Position numbers and translations under genes: made by a program | Origin: Trogon surrucura | Lineage: Eukaryota > Chordata > Aves > Trogoniformes > Trogonidae | DNA: 64,000 bases | Direction: 5' to 3' | Assembly (NCBI GenBank): GCA_020746105.1 | Contig: CM036658.1 | Coordinates: forward strand, 15,608,689-15,672,688 | Notes under the pieces: generated by a model | What the model was told of the DNA's origin: nothing | The model's input: the letters and a program-made list of their open reading frames with translations, nothing else | The model's database searches: none | In this document: piece after piece, positions 63,326-64,000 of the stretch | How the letters are laid out: every line of letters starts with the position of its first letter | How positions within the stretch are numbered: the first letter of the stretch is position 1

Positions 63326-63990
63326 TATAGAATTCTGGGGGCACTTGTGGACAGCCGGCTGAACATGAGCCAGCAGTGTGCCCGTGTGGCCAAGAAGGCC
63401 AACTGCATTCTGGCCTGCATCAGAAATGGTGTCACTCTCCTTGGCAGTGCTGAGGCTACACCTGGGGTGCTGTGTCCAGTTTTGGGCACTGCAGTTCAAG
63501 AAAGACATTGAGGTGCTCACGTGGGTCCAGAGAAGTGCAACAAAGCTGGTGAGGAATCTAGAGAACAAGTCTTATGAAGGGCGGCTGAGGGAATTGAGTT
63601 TGTTTAGTCTGGAGAAGAGGATGCCAGGAGGGACCTTATTATTCTCTAGAACGCTCTACTGGTTGAAAGGAGGTGGTAGTGAGGTGGATCTTGGTCTTTT
63701 CTCCCTGTTGCTATTACTAGCAATAGGATGACAGGAAAAGGGCTTAACTTGTGCCAGGGGAGGTTTAGGTTGAATATTAGGAAAAATTTCTTTACTGAAA
63801 GAGTGGCGAAACTTTGGAACAGGCTGCCCAGGGAACTGGTGGAGTCACCATCCCTGAGGTATTCTAAAAACATGCAGACATGGCACTTTGGGACATGGTT
63901 TAGTGGTCATCATGGTGTTGCGTTGATGGTTGCACTTGATGATCTTAGAGGTATTTTCCAACCTTAATAATTCTATGATTCTATGATTAG
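63326..63990 (+). mobile_element. CR1 LINE fragment, HSD17B3 intron 3
   Basis: Begins in the ORF2 C-terminal part ([17 protein letters not shown] wording) and runs to a tail of GATTCTATGATT near 63969-63988. The frame is kept open for 117 codons (63378-63731) and then breaks. Sense orientation. Confidence 0.92.
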
Positions 63991-64000
63991 CATTTCTCTA

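Overview
This is a window of vertebrate nuclear DNA, almost certainly from a bird. The genes have GT-AG introns. The interspersed repeats are CR1 LINEs with the short ATTCTATG-type tail repeats typical of birds and reptiles. The gene order HABP4 / ZNF367 / SLC35D2 / HSD17B3 matches a block that is Z-linked in chicken and lies on 9q22 in human (both from general knowledge, not tested here). No bacterial, CRISPR, tRNA or rRNA features were seen.

Layout. 1-7.3 kb: HABP4 on the minus strand, with only its first coding exon (7042-7318) in the window; the rest is intron 1 carrying three CR1 fragments. 7.3-7.8 kb: the HABP4 CpG-rich promoter with five CCAAT boxes and a possible divergent plus-strand first exon. 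7.8-21.4 kb: gene-poor intergenic DNA holding two antisense solo LTRs (9803-10580 and 11413-11862) and a 7.3 kb endogenous gammaretrovirus-like element (13229-20551). 21.4-29.3 kb: ZNF367 on the plus strand, complete in five coding exons, behind a CpG promoter with CCAAT and E2F-like sites. 29.5-51.5 kb: SLC35D2 on the plus strand, complete in 12 coding exons (333 residues), starting about 0.7 kb after the ZNF367 poly(A) signal. 54.2-64 kb: the first three coding exons of HSD17B3 on the plus strand, continuing past the window end.

The four genes have unrelated jobs: an RNA-binding/hyaluronan-binding protein, a cell-cycle zinc-finger factor, a Golgi nucleotide-sugar transporter and a steroid dehydrogenase. 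All exon joins proposed for the three plus-strand genes keep the reading frame, and the products align with the human proteins as I recall them.

The most unusual object is the endogenous retroviral element. Its two LTRs differ at only about nine substituted positions in about 570 aligned bases, which suggests a fairly recent insertion. Its interior is a scrambled, heavily broken mosaic: two diverged gag-protease segments, a reverse transcriptase fragment interrupted by a 30-T run, an integrase C-terminus placed before gag, and an integrase N-terminus placed after the integrase core. This looks like a non-autonomous element mobilised in trans, not a virus that decayed in place. Near its 3' end it carries an unexplained intact small membrane-protein ORF and a promoter-like GC-rich segment of unknown origin.
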